From positions 1 to 64,000 of the forward strand of contig NZ_JACXYX010000004.1 in the NCBI RefSeq assembly GCF_014779655.1: a DNA stretch of 64,000 nucleotides. The letters are read 5' to 3'. Positions 16,006-23,802 of this stretch are shown here, in pieces. The translations under genes were made by a program, and so were the position numbers. Under the pieces are notes generated by a model, which was given only the letters and a program-made list of their open reading frames with translations, made no database searches and was not told the origin of the DNA. How positions within the stretch are numbered: position 1 is the stretch's first letter; every line of letters starts with the position of its first letter. This stretch comes from Nocardioides ganghwensis. Lineage in GTDB: Bacteria > Actinomycetota > Actinomycetes > Propionibacteriales > Nocardioidaceae.

Positions 16006-17058
16006 ATGTACAGCAAGGACGGCGAGAGCTACTTCATCGTCGACGCCCACATCGCCCTGTGGGACGCCAGGCCCGAGAACATCAGGAACGTGCAGGGGCA
16101 GCAGTTCATCGACTGCTTCTACGACTACCACGCCAACCTCTCGCCGGAGTCGGAGGTGTGGACCAAGGAGGCCTACCTCTACCAAGGTGGCGAGAGGCTG
16201 ATGAAGGACCTGTTCGAGGACGGGTACGTCGACCACGCGATCTTCCAACCGGCCCACCTGGGCGAGTTCTACCACCGCGGGTTCGGTCAGACGGACGAGG
16301 CGTCGGCGCTCGCTGCGCAGCACCCGGACAAGCTGACCTACAACCACAACTTCGACCCGCGCAACGGCGAGGCCGGGCTCGACCAGCTCCGCGCCGACGC
16401 GGAGCGGTTCGGGCTGAAGGGCGTCAAGCTCTACACGGCCGAGTGGCACGGCGACTCCCGCGGCTGGCGTCTCGACGACCCGATGGCCTACCGCTACTTC
16501 GAGCTGTGCCGCGAGCTCGGCATCACCAACATCCACATCCACAAGGGCCCGACGATCCGTCCGCTCGACCGCGACGCGTTCGACGTCGCGGACGTGGACC
16601 ACGTGGCCACCGACTTCACCGACCTCAACTTCATCGTCGAGCACGTCGGCCTGCCGCGGCTCGAGGACTTCTGCTGGATCGCCACCCAGGAGCCCAACGT
16701 GCACGGCGGCCTTGCCGTCGCGATGCCCTTCATCCACACGCGGCCGCGCTACTTCGCCCAGATCATCGGTGAGCTCCTCTACTGGATCGGCGAGGACCGG
16801 ATCCAGTTCTCCTCCGACTACGCGCTCTGGACCCCGAGGTGGCTGGTCGAGCAGTTCGTCGACTTCCAGATCCCCGAGGACCTCACGGAGTACGCCCCGC
16901 TCACCACCGCGCAGAAGAAGAAGATCCTCGGGCTCAACGCGGCGAAGATGTACGACATCGAGGTGCCGGCGGAGCTGCGGCTGCCCGATGCCGACGAGCC
17001 CGAGACCGGCCCGCGCCAGCCCGAGGCGGCCGACCTGGGCGCGATGGCGGCGGTGTGA
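16006..17058 (+). CDS. Amidohydrolase family protein, mim/prm-cluster type
   Basis: A 350-aa TIM-barrel amidohydrolase. The sequence GVKLYTAEWHGDSRGW near residue 143, NIHIHKGPTIRPLDRDAFDV near 179, FIVEHVGLPRLEDFC and IQFSSDYALWTPRW match, as I recall them, proteins encoded directly after propane/acetone monooxygenase genes (mimABCD/prmABCD). The first-strand metal motif, usually HxH, reads DAHIALW here, so the second histidine is missing; H179/H181-type and D266-type ligands remain. ATG 16006 follows a good ribosome site (GGAGG). It is the first gene of a five-gene operon. Its substrate in any species is unknown, and a chaperone-like role in diiron-enzyme maturation has been considered for such operons (inference). 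Confidence 0.83.
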   Translation: MYSKDGESYFIVDAHIALWDARPENIRNVQGQQFIDCFYDYHANLSPESEVWTKEAYLYQGGERLMKDLFEDGYVDHAIFQPAHLGEFYHRGFGQTDEASALAAQHPDKLTYNHNFDPRNGEAGLDQLRADAERFGLKGVKLYTAEWHGDSRGWRLDDPMAYRYFELCRELGITNIHIHKGPTIRPLDRDAFDVADVDHVATDFTDLNFIVEHVGLPRLEDFCWIATQEPNVHGGLAVAMPFIHTRPRYFAQIIGELLYWIGEDRIQFSSDYALWTPRWLVEQFVDFQIPEDLTEYAPLTTAQKKKILGLNAAKMYDIEVPAELRLPDADEPETGPRQPEAADLGAMAAV

Positions 17059-17882
17059 CGATGACGCTCACCGCCGGTCCGCCCACGGTCGTCGCCCGCC
17101 TCGCCGACGACGTACGCCGCGCGCTCGACGTCGTCATGGACCCCGAGCTCGACGAGCCGATCACCGACCTCGGCTTCGTCCGGTCGGTCGAGGTCGACGA
17201 GGCCGGGGGAGTGGAGGTCCACCTGCGCCTGCCGACGTCCTTCTGCTCGCCCAACTTCGCCTACCTCATGTCCTCGGACAGCAAGGACGCACTGACCGCG
17301 CTGCCGTGGGCGGCGAGGGTCGTCGTGCAGCTCGACGACCACCACGACTCGGACAAGATCAACGCGGGGCTGGCCGCCGACGCGGGCTACCGCGGCACGT
17401 TCGGCCAGGAGGCCGAGCAGGACCTCGAGGAGCTCCGGGAGACGTTCCGCCGCAAGGCGCACACCGCGGCGATGGAGCGCTGCCTCACCGCCCTGCTGCG
17501 CGCCGAGCCGGACCGTGACGTCGAGTCCCTCGGCGACGTACGGCTCTCCGACCTCGCCCCCGGACAGCACACCGACGCCCTCGTGCGGCGCCGGGAAGCC
17601 GTCGGACTGCCGCTCGACGGCTCCTCCCCGGTGCTCGTCGACCACGCCGGGATCCCGCCGGACGACGTCCCGATGGCCCTGCGTCGGGCCCGCTCGACAC
17701 GCATCTCCATCGACGGCAACGCGCACTTCTGCCGGGGCCTCCTGCGCACCCGCTACCCCGGGTCGGAGGAGGACCAGGTCCACCGCGCCGACGGCGCAGA
17801 GGCCGCCGACGAGGCGTACGACCCGACGTTCATCGCGCTCACCACCCTCACGACCGCCCAGACGAAGGAGACCACACGATGA
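17055..17882 (+). CDS. DUF59 (MIP18-type) iron-sulfur/metal-assembly-like protein, mim/prm-cluster type
   Basis: A 275-aa protein whose N-terminal 100 residues are a DUF59 domain (VMDPELDEPITDLGFVRSVEV, then LRLPTSFCSPNFAYLM with the conserved cysteine). A longer extension follows, with a REAVGLPLDG and FCRGLLRTRYPG region found in the version that neighbours monooxygenase genes. A GTG at 17055 gives a 4-nt GTGA overlap with the preceding stop; an ATG at 17061 is the alternative. It overlaps the dehydrogenase gene by 4 nt. DUF59 proteins assist Fe-S or diiron cluster assembly, which fits a monooxygenase operon although no monooxygenase is encoded here. Confidence 0.82.
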   Translation: MTMTLTAGPPTVVARLADDVRRALDVVMDPELDEPITDLGFVRSVEVDEAGGVEVHLRLPTSFCSPNFAYLMSSDSKDALTALPWAARVVVQLDDHHDSDKINAGLAADAGYRGTFGQEAEQDLEELRETFRRKAHTAAMERCLTALLRAEPDRDVESLGDVRLSDLAPGQHTDALVRRREAVGLPLDGSSPVLVDHAGIPPDDVPMALRRARSTRISIDGNAHFCRGLLRTRYPGSEEDQVHRADGAEAADEAYDPTFIALTTLTTAQTKETTR

Positions 17883-18913
17883 GCAAGATGCGAGCCGTCC
17901 AGGTCGTCGGCTACCACCAGGACCTCGAGATGACGGAGGTCGACGTTCCCGAGGCCACCGGCCCCTTCGACGTGGTCGTGCGGATCGGCGGCGCCGGCGT
18001 GTGCCGCACCGACCTGCACATCCTCGAGGGGCAGTGGGAGGAGAAGTCGGGCGTCACGCTGCCCTACACGATCGGGCACGAGAACGCCGGCTGGGTGCAC
18101 GCCGTGGGGTCGGCGGTCACCAACGTCCGCGAGGGCGACAAGGTGATCGTGCACCCGCTCATCACCTGCGGGCTGTGCCGGGCCTGCCGCAGCGGCGACG
18201 ACGTGCACTGCGAGGACAACCAGTTCCCCGGCATCAACACCCACGGCGGCTACGCGGAGTACCTGAGGACCTCGGCGCGCAGCGTGGTGCCGATCGACGA
18301 CTCCCTCGAGCCCGCCGACGTCGCGGCTCTGGCCGACGCCGGCCTCACGGCGTACCACGCGGCCGCCAAGGCGGCCCGGCGGCTGACGCCGCGCGACATC
18401 TGCGTGGTGATCGGCGCGGGCGGACTCGGGCACATCGGCATCCAGGTGCTCAAGGCGCTGTCGCCCGCGCAGCTGGTCGTCGTCGACCGCAACCCCGAGG
18501 CGCTCAAGCTCGCGCTCTCGATCGGTGCCGACCACGGCGTCGTCGCCGAGGGCCGGCAGGTCGAGGAGGTCCTCGACATCACCCGCGGGCTCGGTGCCGA
18601 GGTGGTCGTCGACTTCGTCGGCGAGGGCGGCTCGACCGCCGAGGGGCTGGCGATGACCCGGCAGGCCGGCGACTACCACGTCGTGGGCTACGGCGAGGAC
18701 GTCGTCGTGCCGACCATCGACCTGATCTCGGCCGAGAAGAACGTCATCGGCAACCTGGTCGGCTCCTACAACGACCTGTGCGACCTGATGGCGCTCGCCG
18801 CCCGCGGCGCGGTCACCCTGCACACCCAGAAGTACGCCCTGGACGACTTCCAGTCCGCCATCTCCAACCTCGACGCCGGCCGGGTCCGCGGCCGCGCGAT
18901 CCTCGTCCCCTGA
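17879..18913 (+). CDS. Zinc-dependent NAD(P) alcohol dehydrogenase (MDR family)
   Basis: A 344-aa medium-chain dehydrogenase. Catalytic zinc ligands are C42 (GVCRTDLH), H67/E68 (GHENAG) and a later cysteine/acid position; the structural zinc loop is C97, C100, C103 and C111. The Rossmann motif is VIGAGGLGHIG near residue 180, followed by VVDRNPEALKLA, whose Asp favours NAD. In propane-oxidation operons the equivalent gene oxidises the alcohol product. The ATG overlaps the DUF59 stop by 4 nt and the DUF1097 gene starts 13 nt after its stop. Confidence 0.9.
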   Translation: MSKMRAVQVVGYHQDLEMTEVDVPEATGPFDVVVRIGGAGVCRTDLHILEGQWEEKSGVTLPYTIGHENAGWVHAVGSAVTNVREGDKVIVHPLITCGLCRACRSGDDVHCEDNQFPGINTHGGYAEYLRTSARSVVPIDDSLEPADVAALADAGLTAYHAAAKAARRLTPRDICVVIGAGGLGHIGIQVLKALSPAQLVVVDRNPEALKLALSIGADHGVVAEGRQVEEVLDITRGLGAEVVVDFVGEGGSTAEGLAMTRQAGDYHVVGYGEDVVVPTIDLISAEKNVIGNLVGSYNDLCDLMALAARGAVTLHTQKYALDDFQSAISNLDAGRVRGRAILVP

Positions 18914-18926
18914 CAAGGAGCACCTC

Positions 18927-19430
18927 ATGAACGGCATCAAGCCCCTGCTGGGCATCGGCATCTCCGTCGGCGTGCTCGCCGGCGCGTGGACGTACGCAAG
19001 CGTCGAGCTGACGTGGATCACCTGGGTCGCGTTCGTGGCCTGGGCCTGCTTCTTCGCCGCCGGCGGCGGCACGACCGGCCTGGCCAGGGGACTGGCCGCC
19101 AACCTGGCCGGTGTCTTCTGGGGCTGGGTTATCAGCCAGGGGCTGGACACGATCAGCAGCTCCACGGTCGCGCTGGCCCTGATGGTCACCGTCGTCGGGT
19201 TCGTCCTGTGCGTCGAGGCGGCGCTGCCGCTGCTGTCCTTCATCCCCGGCGGGTTCGCGGGGACGGCGGTGTTCTTCGGCACGGGCTTCGACCTCGGGGG
19301 CGTGCTGGTGGCCATCGTCGCCGGGGCCGTGCTCGGTATCGTCTCGGAGCGGCTCGGCGCGGCGATCCAGTCGGCGATCGACGGGTCCGCCCGCACCGCC
19401 CCCGCCCCTGACGCCACCCCTGCGACCTGA
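18927..19430 (+). CDS. DUF1097 integral membrane protein
   Basis: A 167-aa protein with about five membrane helices, covering GIGISVGVLAGAWTYASV, ITWVAFVAWACFFAAGG, LAANLAGVFWGWVIS, ALALMVTVVGFVLCVEA and GGVLVAIVAGAVLGIVSE, and a short Ala/Pro-rich cytoplasmic tail. The pattern matches DUF1097, a family of unknown function sometimes found near transport or amine-use genes. It follows the dehydrogenase by 13 nt with a GGAG ribosome site. A role in uptake or release of the pathway substrate is a reasonable guess. Confidence 0.78.
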   Translation: MNGIKPLLGIGISVGVLAGAWTYASVELTWITWVAFVAWACFFAAGGGTTGLARGLAANLAGVFWGWVISQGLDTISSSTVALALMVTVVGFVLCVEAALPLLSFIPGGFAGTAVFFGTGFDLGGVLVAIVAGAVLGIVSERLGAAIQSAIDGSARTAPAPDATPAT

Positions 19431-19439
19431 GGAGAGACG

Positions 19440-19763
19440 TTGATCTTCATCACCGCCAAGTTCCAGATCAAGCCCGAGCACGCGGACGACTGGCCCGAGA
19501 TCTCGCGGGCCTTCACCGAAGCCACCCGCGCGGAGGAGGGGTGCCTGTGGTTCGAGTGGTCGCGCAGCCTCGACGACCCGCACCAGTACGTCCTGGTCGA
19601 GGCGTTCCGCGACGGTGAGGCCGGTGGGGCGCACGTCGGCTCGGACCACTTCAGGGCCGCGCAGGCGGAGCTGCCGCCCTACCTGGTCCGCACGCCCGAC
19701 ATCGTCAGCACCGAGGTCGACCAGGACGGCTGGAACGAGCTCGGCGAGATGCGGGTCGGCTGA
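19440..19763 (+). CDS. Putative quinol monooxygenase (ABM domain)
   Basis: A 107-aa dimeric-barrel protein of the antibiotic-biosynthesis-monooxygenase (YgiN-like) family. MIFITAKFQIKPEHADDWPE opens it; EEGCLWFEWSRSLDDPHQYVLVEAF and HVGSDHFRAA follow, as in YgiN-like quinol oxidases. The TTG start at 19440 is supported by GGAGAG 5 nt upstream and by the family N-terminus. It is the last gene of the operon. These cofactor-free enzymes oxidise quinols or reactive aldehydes, so it could detoxify or further oxidise a product. The true substrate is unknown. Confidence 0.82.
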   Translation: MIFITAKFQIKPEHADDWPEISRAFTEATRAEEGCLWFEWSRSLDDPHQYVLVEAFRDGEAGGAHVGSDHFRAAQAELPPYLVRTPDIVSTEVDQDGWNELGEMRVG

Positions 19764-19802
19764 CCGCTCGTCGGACTCATCGGACCCGGCAGCCTCGGCG
19801 CC

Positions 19803-20501
19803 TCACGCGCCGAGGCTGCCGAGGTAGTGCGCGAAGCCTCCCGGGGCGCGGGCGGTGCGCCGGCCCGAGGTGACCACCGGCACGGCGCCGGTCGCGAGGG
19901 TGGCCACCCCGGCGGCGCGTGCCGCCGCGACGAGGGCGACGTCCTCGTGGGTCGGCACCGGCGGGAAGCCGCCTGCGGAGCGGTAGGCGGCCAGGGTGAA
20001 CCCGAGGTTGGCCCCGTGGACGTGGTCGTGCCCGTCGGCCGTGGTGTGCCGCTGGTGCCAGGCGGAGAGGGCGGCGGGGGACAGGTCACCGGGCCGCGGT
20101 TCGACGGTCCCCACGACCAGGTCCAGGCCGTCGGCGGCCCACCGCACGTGCTCGCCCAGCCAGTGGCGCGGGACCACGCTGTCGGCGTCCGTGCTCGCGA
20201 CCCACAGCGGTGCGCGGCCGGAGCTCGCAGACCACGCTGCGGCCGCCTCGACGCCCGTGGCCCGGGCCACCCCGACGCATCCGGCGTCGGTGGTCAGCGC
20301 GACGACCCCGGCCCGGCCCGCCACGACCTGCGCCGACCGGTCGCGACACGCGTCCAGCACCACGAAGACACGCGCGCGGACGCGAGGGTGCTCCGATCGC
20401 AACGCGTCGACGGCGGCTGCGACGGAGTCGAGGCAGGCGGGCAGCAGGACCTCCTCGTCCCGTGCGGGGACCACGACGGCCACGGCACCCGGCCGGGTCA
20501 C
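19803..20501 (-). CDS. Family 2 glycosyltransferase
   Basis: A 232-aa inverting GT-A glycosyltransferase. VAVVVPARDEEVLLPACLDSV is the nucleotide-sugar-binding start. The D-x-D-like motif is STDADSVVP near residue 105, with HGANLGFTLAAYRSAGGFP and THEDVALV further on. There is no membrane segment. The GTG at 20501 overlaps the stop of the preceding gene as GTGA. It is the third gene of a tightly coupled operon with a deacetylase/methyltransferase fusion and an acyl-CoA-dehydrogenase-like protein, which suggests building and tailoring of a small glycan or glycolipid. Confidence 0.88.
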   Translation of the reverse strand: MTRPGAVAVVVPARDEEVLLPACLDSVAAAVDALRSEHPRVRARVFVVLDACRDRSAQVVAGRAGVVALTTDAGCVGVARATGVEAAAAWSASSGRAPLWVASTDADSVVPRHWLGEHVRWAADGLDLVVGTVEPRPGDLSPAALSAWHQRHTTADGHDHVHGANLGFTLAAYRSAGGFPPVPTHEDVALVAAARAAGVATLATGAVPVVTSGRRTARAPGGFAHYLGSLGA

Positions 20502-21823
20502 GACGGTCGTCCGAGCACGTGGAGCAGGAAGTCGGGCTCGTGGTGCTCGACGAGCACCGGCGCCCCGGTCGCCAGGAACGCGTCGTGGACGGCGGGCCCG
20601 GCCAGGGGCCAGCCGACCGGCTGGTGCCGCCAGTGGCACAGCAGCAGGTGGCCGTCGTCCGTGAGCGAGTCCCGGCACAGGCGCACCAGCTCCGCGAGGC
20701 CGTGCGGGCTGAGGAAGTAGCCCACCTCCGAGACCGACACCAGGTCGTGGCGACCCTCGGGCCACTCGTCGGGGACGCGGGCACGCCGCACCTCCAGGCC
20801 CTCGATCCCGGCCGTACGACCACGGGCGAGATCGACGGCCGCCGGACTGCTGTCGACCGCGAGCAGCCGGTCGCACCGGGTCGCGAGGTCGACGGCCAGC
20901 TCCCCGACCGAGCAGCCCACCTCCAGGGCGGACGCGTAGTGCTCCCGCGGGAGCGCGGCCAGGGTCAGGGCGCGCTTGCGCCGCTCGTAGAACGAGCCGA
21001 CGTCCCACGGGTCGGGTCGCTCGCGATGCACCCGGTCCAGGGTGTCGTCCTCCGTCCCGGGCCCGCCCGTCACGAAGACCTCGACCTCGCGGCCGAAGTG
21101 GGCGAGCAGGTCGGGGCCGAGGAGGACCTCGTCTCCCGGTGCACTCGAGAGGGGACGTACCTGGCTGGCATGGGCGGCGACGGCGGCGCGCTTGGCCGCC
21201 ACGGCGGCGGGGGCGAGGGGGAGGCGTACGACGTCGGAGCCGGAGAGGTCGTCCGGACGGCCCCAGTGCCACAGCCAGACGGGATACTCCAGCAGCTGGG
21301 CGTCCGTACGGTGGGCAGCCGTCGCAGCCGCCCGTCCGACCGCCTCGTGGTCAGGGTGGCCGTCGCGTCGCCACGGTGCGCAGAGGACGACGTCGGCGCC
21401 GTCGGTGCCGATCATCTCCACGAGGACCGCCACCAGCTCCTCCTCGTGGGCCGCGACGTCACCGTCGGGGAGGTCGAGGCAGGCGACCTCCGCGCCCGGC
21501 GCCAGCAGGGAGGTGGCCCTTCGCAGCTCGGCCCGGCGCACTTCGGCCAGCCGTCCGGGCGGGTGGGTGGGGGAGCTCGGGTGGGAACCCTCGCCGGCGG
21601 TGGCGGTCACGACCTCGACGCGCAGACCGGCCGATGCGGCGGTGTGCACCAGCCCGCCCGCGCCGAGGGTCTCGTCGTCGGGGTGGGCGCCGACCACGAC
21701 GAGGCGGCTGCGCCCCTGCGGCAGCGCCGTGGTCGGCAGCGAACCGACGGTCGACGACCAGTCCGCGGCCGGTGTACCGGGTCGGTCGTGGCGGAACTGC
21801 GGGGCCGTCACCTCGTCGGTCAC
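20498..21823 (-). CDS. PIG-L deacetylase fused to a NodS-like SAM methyltransferase
   Basis: A 441-aa two-domain protein. Residues about 30-235 are a PIG-L/LmbE zinc deacetylase: VVVGAHPDDETLGAGGL with the AHPDDE metal motif, then CAPWRRDGHPDHEAVG with HPDH. Residues about 250-440 are a class I methyltransferase: FYERRKRALTLAALP, ALEVGCSVGELAVDLA (SAM loop) and LVSVSEVGYFLSPHGLAELV, close to the NodS type. The expected reaction pair is N-deacetylation of an amino sugar followed by N-methylation. The GTG at 21823 overlaps the upstream stop by 4 nt. Separate genes for these two activities are more common, so the fusion is notable. Confidence 0.87.
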   Translation of the reverse strand: MTDEVTAPQFRHDRPGTPAADWSSTVGSLPTTALPQGRSRLVVVGAHPDDETLGAGGLVHTAASAGLRVEVVTATAGEGSHPSSPTHPPGRLAEVRRAELRRATSLLAPGAEVACLDLPDGDVAAHEEELVAVLVEMIGTDGADVVLCAPWRRDGHPDHEAVGRAAATAAHRTDAQLLEYPVWLWHWGRPDDLSGSDVVRLPLAPAAVAAKRAAVAAHASQVRPLSSAPGDEVLLGPDLLAHFGREVEVFVTGGPGTEDDTLDRVHRERPDPWDVGSFYERRKRALTLAALPREHYASALEVGCSVGELAVDLATRCDRLLAVDSSPAAVDLARGRTAGIEGLEVRRARVPDEWPEGRHDLVSVSEVGYFLSPHGLAELVRLCRDSLTDDGHLLLCHWRHQPVGWPLAGPAVHDAFLATGAPVLVEHHEPDFLLHVLGRPS

Positions 21824-22884
21824 CAGCTCGACACCGGGTCGTCGAGCAGCAACCGGCCCAGGCCGGCCTGGTCGCGCTCGGCGTGCCACTGGCGCAGGTA
21901 GAGGTCGAGGTCGGCCACCCGGCGGGCGTGGTCCTCGTCGGTGGCCAGCGGAGCCGGCCCCAACCCGTGCGCGGCACGCCGCACGACCTCCTCGCAGGTG
22001 TCGGCGACCACGTCGCGCACCCGCAGGGCGGCCCGCCAGCCGTCCGCGCCGGTGAGGTCGCCGGCGTCGAGGGCAGAGGCGGCCTGCTGGAGCACGCTCC
22101 GCGCGGCGTGGAGCCGTGCGTCCACGGCGCCGAGGTGGACCAGCGCCACCTGGTCGGGCTCGCGTGAGGCGGACGCGGCCACCATCCGCCGAGCGACGCC
22201 GACGGCGCCGCCGAACCACACCGCAGCCACGCCGATCGCTCCCCAGGCGAAGCCGGGCCGGTCGAGGTACCAGCCGGTGGGCCCGATCGGGCGCGCCTCG
22301 ACCGTGGTCATGTCGACGGGACCGGAGTCGACGGAGGAGAGCCCGCGGGCCACCCACGTCCCGGCCACCGGGGTGACCCCGGGGTGGTGGAGGTCGACGG
22401 CGAAGAGGCGACGGTCCGCGCCCACCCAGGCGCTCACCAGGGCGTGGTCGAGGTGCCCCGCGAGCGAGCACCAGTGCTTGCGTCCGTCGAGGACGTACGA
22501 CGACCCGGCGGGCGTCGCCCGCAGCGGCTCGCCCGGGCCCTCCGCCGCGAAGACCCCCCACGTGCCTGCGTCCGCCTGCTCGTCGGCCTGCGCGAGGATG
22601 GCGACAGCGTCGAGGTGCGGCTCGAGGACGCGCGCGACGGTCAGGTCGGCGGCGGCGACGGTGGCGAGGGCCGACCACAGGTGGGCCGTACGGCCGGTGC
22701 CGGGGTGGGGCAGCCACCCCACGTGGTCGCGGGCGAGCGCCAGCGCCCCGCGTACGTCACCCGCCGCCGTCCGGGCGCGCGCCCCCAGCCCGGCCAGCTC
22801 GCGCCGCTCCTCGTCCGAGGGTGCGGCGACCTCGACGGGCCTGGACTCGGCCGCACCTGCGGCGCTCGCGTGGTCGTCGGTCAT
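21820..22884 (-). CDS. Acyl-CoA-dehydrogenase-like protein
   Basis: A 354-aa protein with the all-alpha/beta-barrel layout of acyl-CoA dehydrogenases: WGVFAAEGPGEPLRATPAGSSYVLDGRKHWCSLAGHLDHALVSA in the middle domain, and a C-terminal helical bundle (FGGAVGVARRMV, ADTCEEVVRRAAHGLGPAPLA). It is shorter than typical members (about 380 aa) and I see no obvious catalytic glutamate, so enzymatic activity is uncertain. The ATG at 22884 begins the operon; the preceding extension is non-homologous. It is the first of three genes with GTGA overlaps, so it presumably acts on the same product as the fusion protein and the glycosyltransferase. Confidence 0.8.
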   Translation of the reverse strand: MTDDHASAAGAAESRPVEVAAPSDEERRELAGLGARARTAAGDVRGALALARDHVGWLPHPGTGRTAHLWSALATVAAADLTVARVLEPHLDAVAILAQADEQADAGTWGVFAAEGPGEPLRATPAGSSYVLDGRKHWCSLAGHLDHALVSAWVGADRRLFAVDLHHPGVTPVAGTWVARGLSSVDSGPVDMTTVEARPIGPTGWYLDRPGFAWGAIGVAAVWFGGAVGVARRMVAASASREPDQVALVHLGAVDARLHAARSVLQQAASALDAGDLTGADGWRAALRVRDVVADTCEEVVRRAAHGLGPAPLATDEDHARRVADLDLYLRQWHAERDQAGLGRLLLDDPVSSW

Positions 22885-22982
22885 GGGTCCCCTCGGCTCG
22901 CGCGCCGGACGGGCGCGTGGCGCGGGTGCGCCACCGGCCACGCTAGGAGCGGGCGTGCCGCGGCGGGACCTCCCAAGGGGTT

Positions 22983-23029
22983 GGGCGACACGGGTGGGGC
23001 GACACGGGTGGGGCGACACGGGTGGGGCG
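22983..23029. repeat. Three tandem copies of a 14-bp repeat (GGGCGACACGGGTG)
   Basis: Three exact consecutive copies (22983-22996, 22997-23010, 23011-23024) plus five bases of a fourth sit in the 150-bp gap upstream of the acyl-CoA-dehydrogenase-like gene and just after the MerR stop. They could be a regulatory array or a slippage-prone spacer. Copy number may vary between strains. Confidence 0.9.
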
Positions 23030-23034
23030 GCGCC

Positions 23035-23799
23035 TCAGGGGCGCGGCGCGGTCCGGCGCACGTTGGTCCAGCCGGTCCAGCCGTTGTGCTCGAGCCGGCG
23101 CAGGATGCGGCGCGCGCCCGGCACCGAGTCCAGGAACACCGCGTCGAGGAGCTCCGCGAGCTCCTCGGGGAGGTCGCCGTGGCCCCAGGCGTCGTCGGGC
23201 ACGGCCTCGAGCTCGGCGGTGAGCCGGTCCGCGACGGCGTCCAGTCGCGGGTCCTCCGCGGGCCAGGTCACCACGTCGGCCAGCTCGCGGTACGTCGCGA
23301 GCACCCCGGGGTCGTCGAGCTGCGCGTTCTTCGACGCCATGTAGAACGGCATCTGGTCCGGCAGCTGCGCCGCGACGAGGATCCATGCGTGGCGCTCGGC
23401 CTCGACCACCTGCTCCTCCACGCCCAGCTGCCGCAGGCGCTGCAGGTAGGCGACGGCCTCCGGCGGCAGGGCGAGGCTGTCGCCGGCCGCCAGCCGGGCG
23501 ATCCGGTCACGGTGCTGCTGGCGCTCGCGGATCTCCGCGCGCAGCCGGCGGTCGACCTCCTCGACCGCCGCCGCGAAGGCATCGTCGTCGGCGTCCAGCA
23601 GCTCCTGCACCCGGGAGAGCGGTACGCCGGCCTCGGCGAGCGTACGGATCCGGATCAGCGCCACGACTGCGGCGGCGTCGTACCTGCGGTAGCCGGAGTG
23701 GTCACGCTCGGGCTCGGGGAGCAGGCCCTTCGCGTGGTAGTGCCGCACCGCGCGGACGGTCACCCCGGCGTACGCCGCGAGCTGGCTGATGGTCAGCAT
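23035..23799 (-). CDS. MerR-family regulator with C-terminal sensory domain (TipAL-like)
   Basis: A 254-aa regulator. The winged-helix domain spans residues 1-70: LTISQLAAYAGVTVRAVRHYHAKGLLPEPERDHSGYRRYDAAAV. A coiled-coil dimer helix follows (residues about 75-105). The roughly 150-residue C-terminal domain is rich in acidic and aromatic residues, as expected of a drug-binding pocket. It is the last gene of an ABC-exporter operon and begins 3 nt from the permease stop. A perfect palindrome at the operon promoter is its likely operator, so it should control both the pump and itself. Confidence 0.88.
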   Translation of the reverse strand: MLTISQLAAYAGVTVRAVRHYHAKGLLPEPERDHSGYRRYDAAAVVALIRIRTLAEAGVPLSRVQELLDADDDAFAAAVEEVDRRLRAEIRERQQHRDRIARLAAGDSLALPPEAVAYLQRLRQLGVEEQVVEAERHAWILVAAQLPDQMPFYMASKNAQLDDPGVLATYRELADVVTWPAEDPRLDAVADRLTAELEAVPDDAWGHGDLPEELAELLDAVFLDSVPGARRILRRLEHNGWTGWTNVRRTAPRP

Positions 23800-23802
23800 C
23801 GC

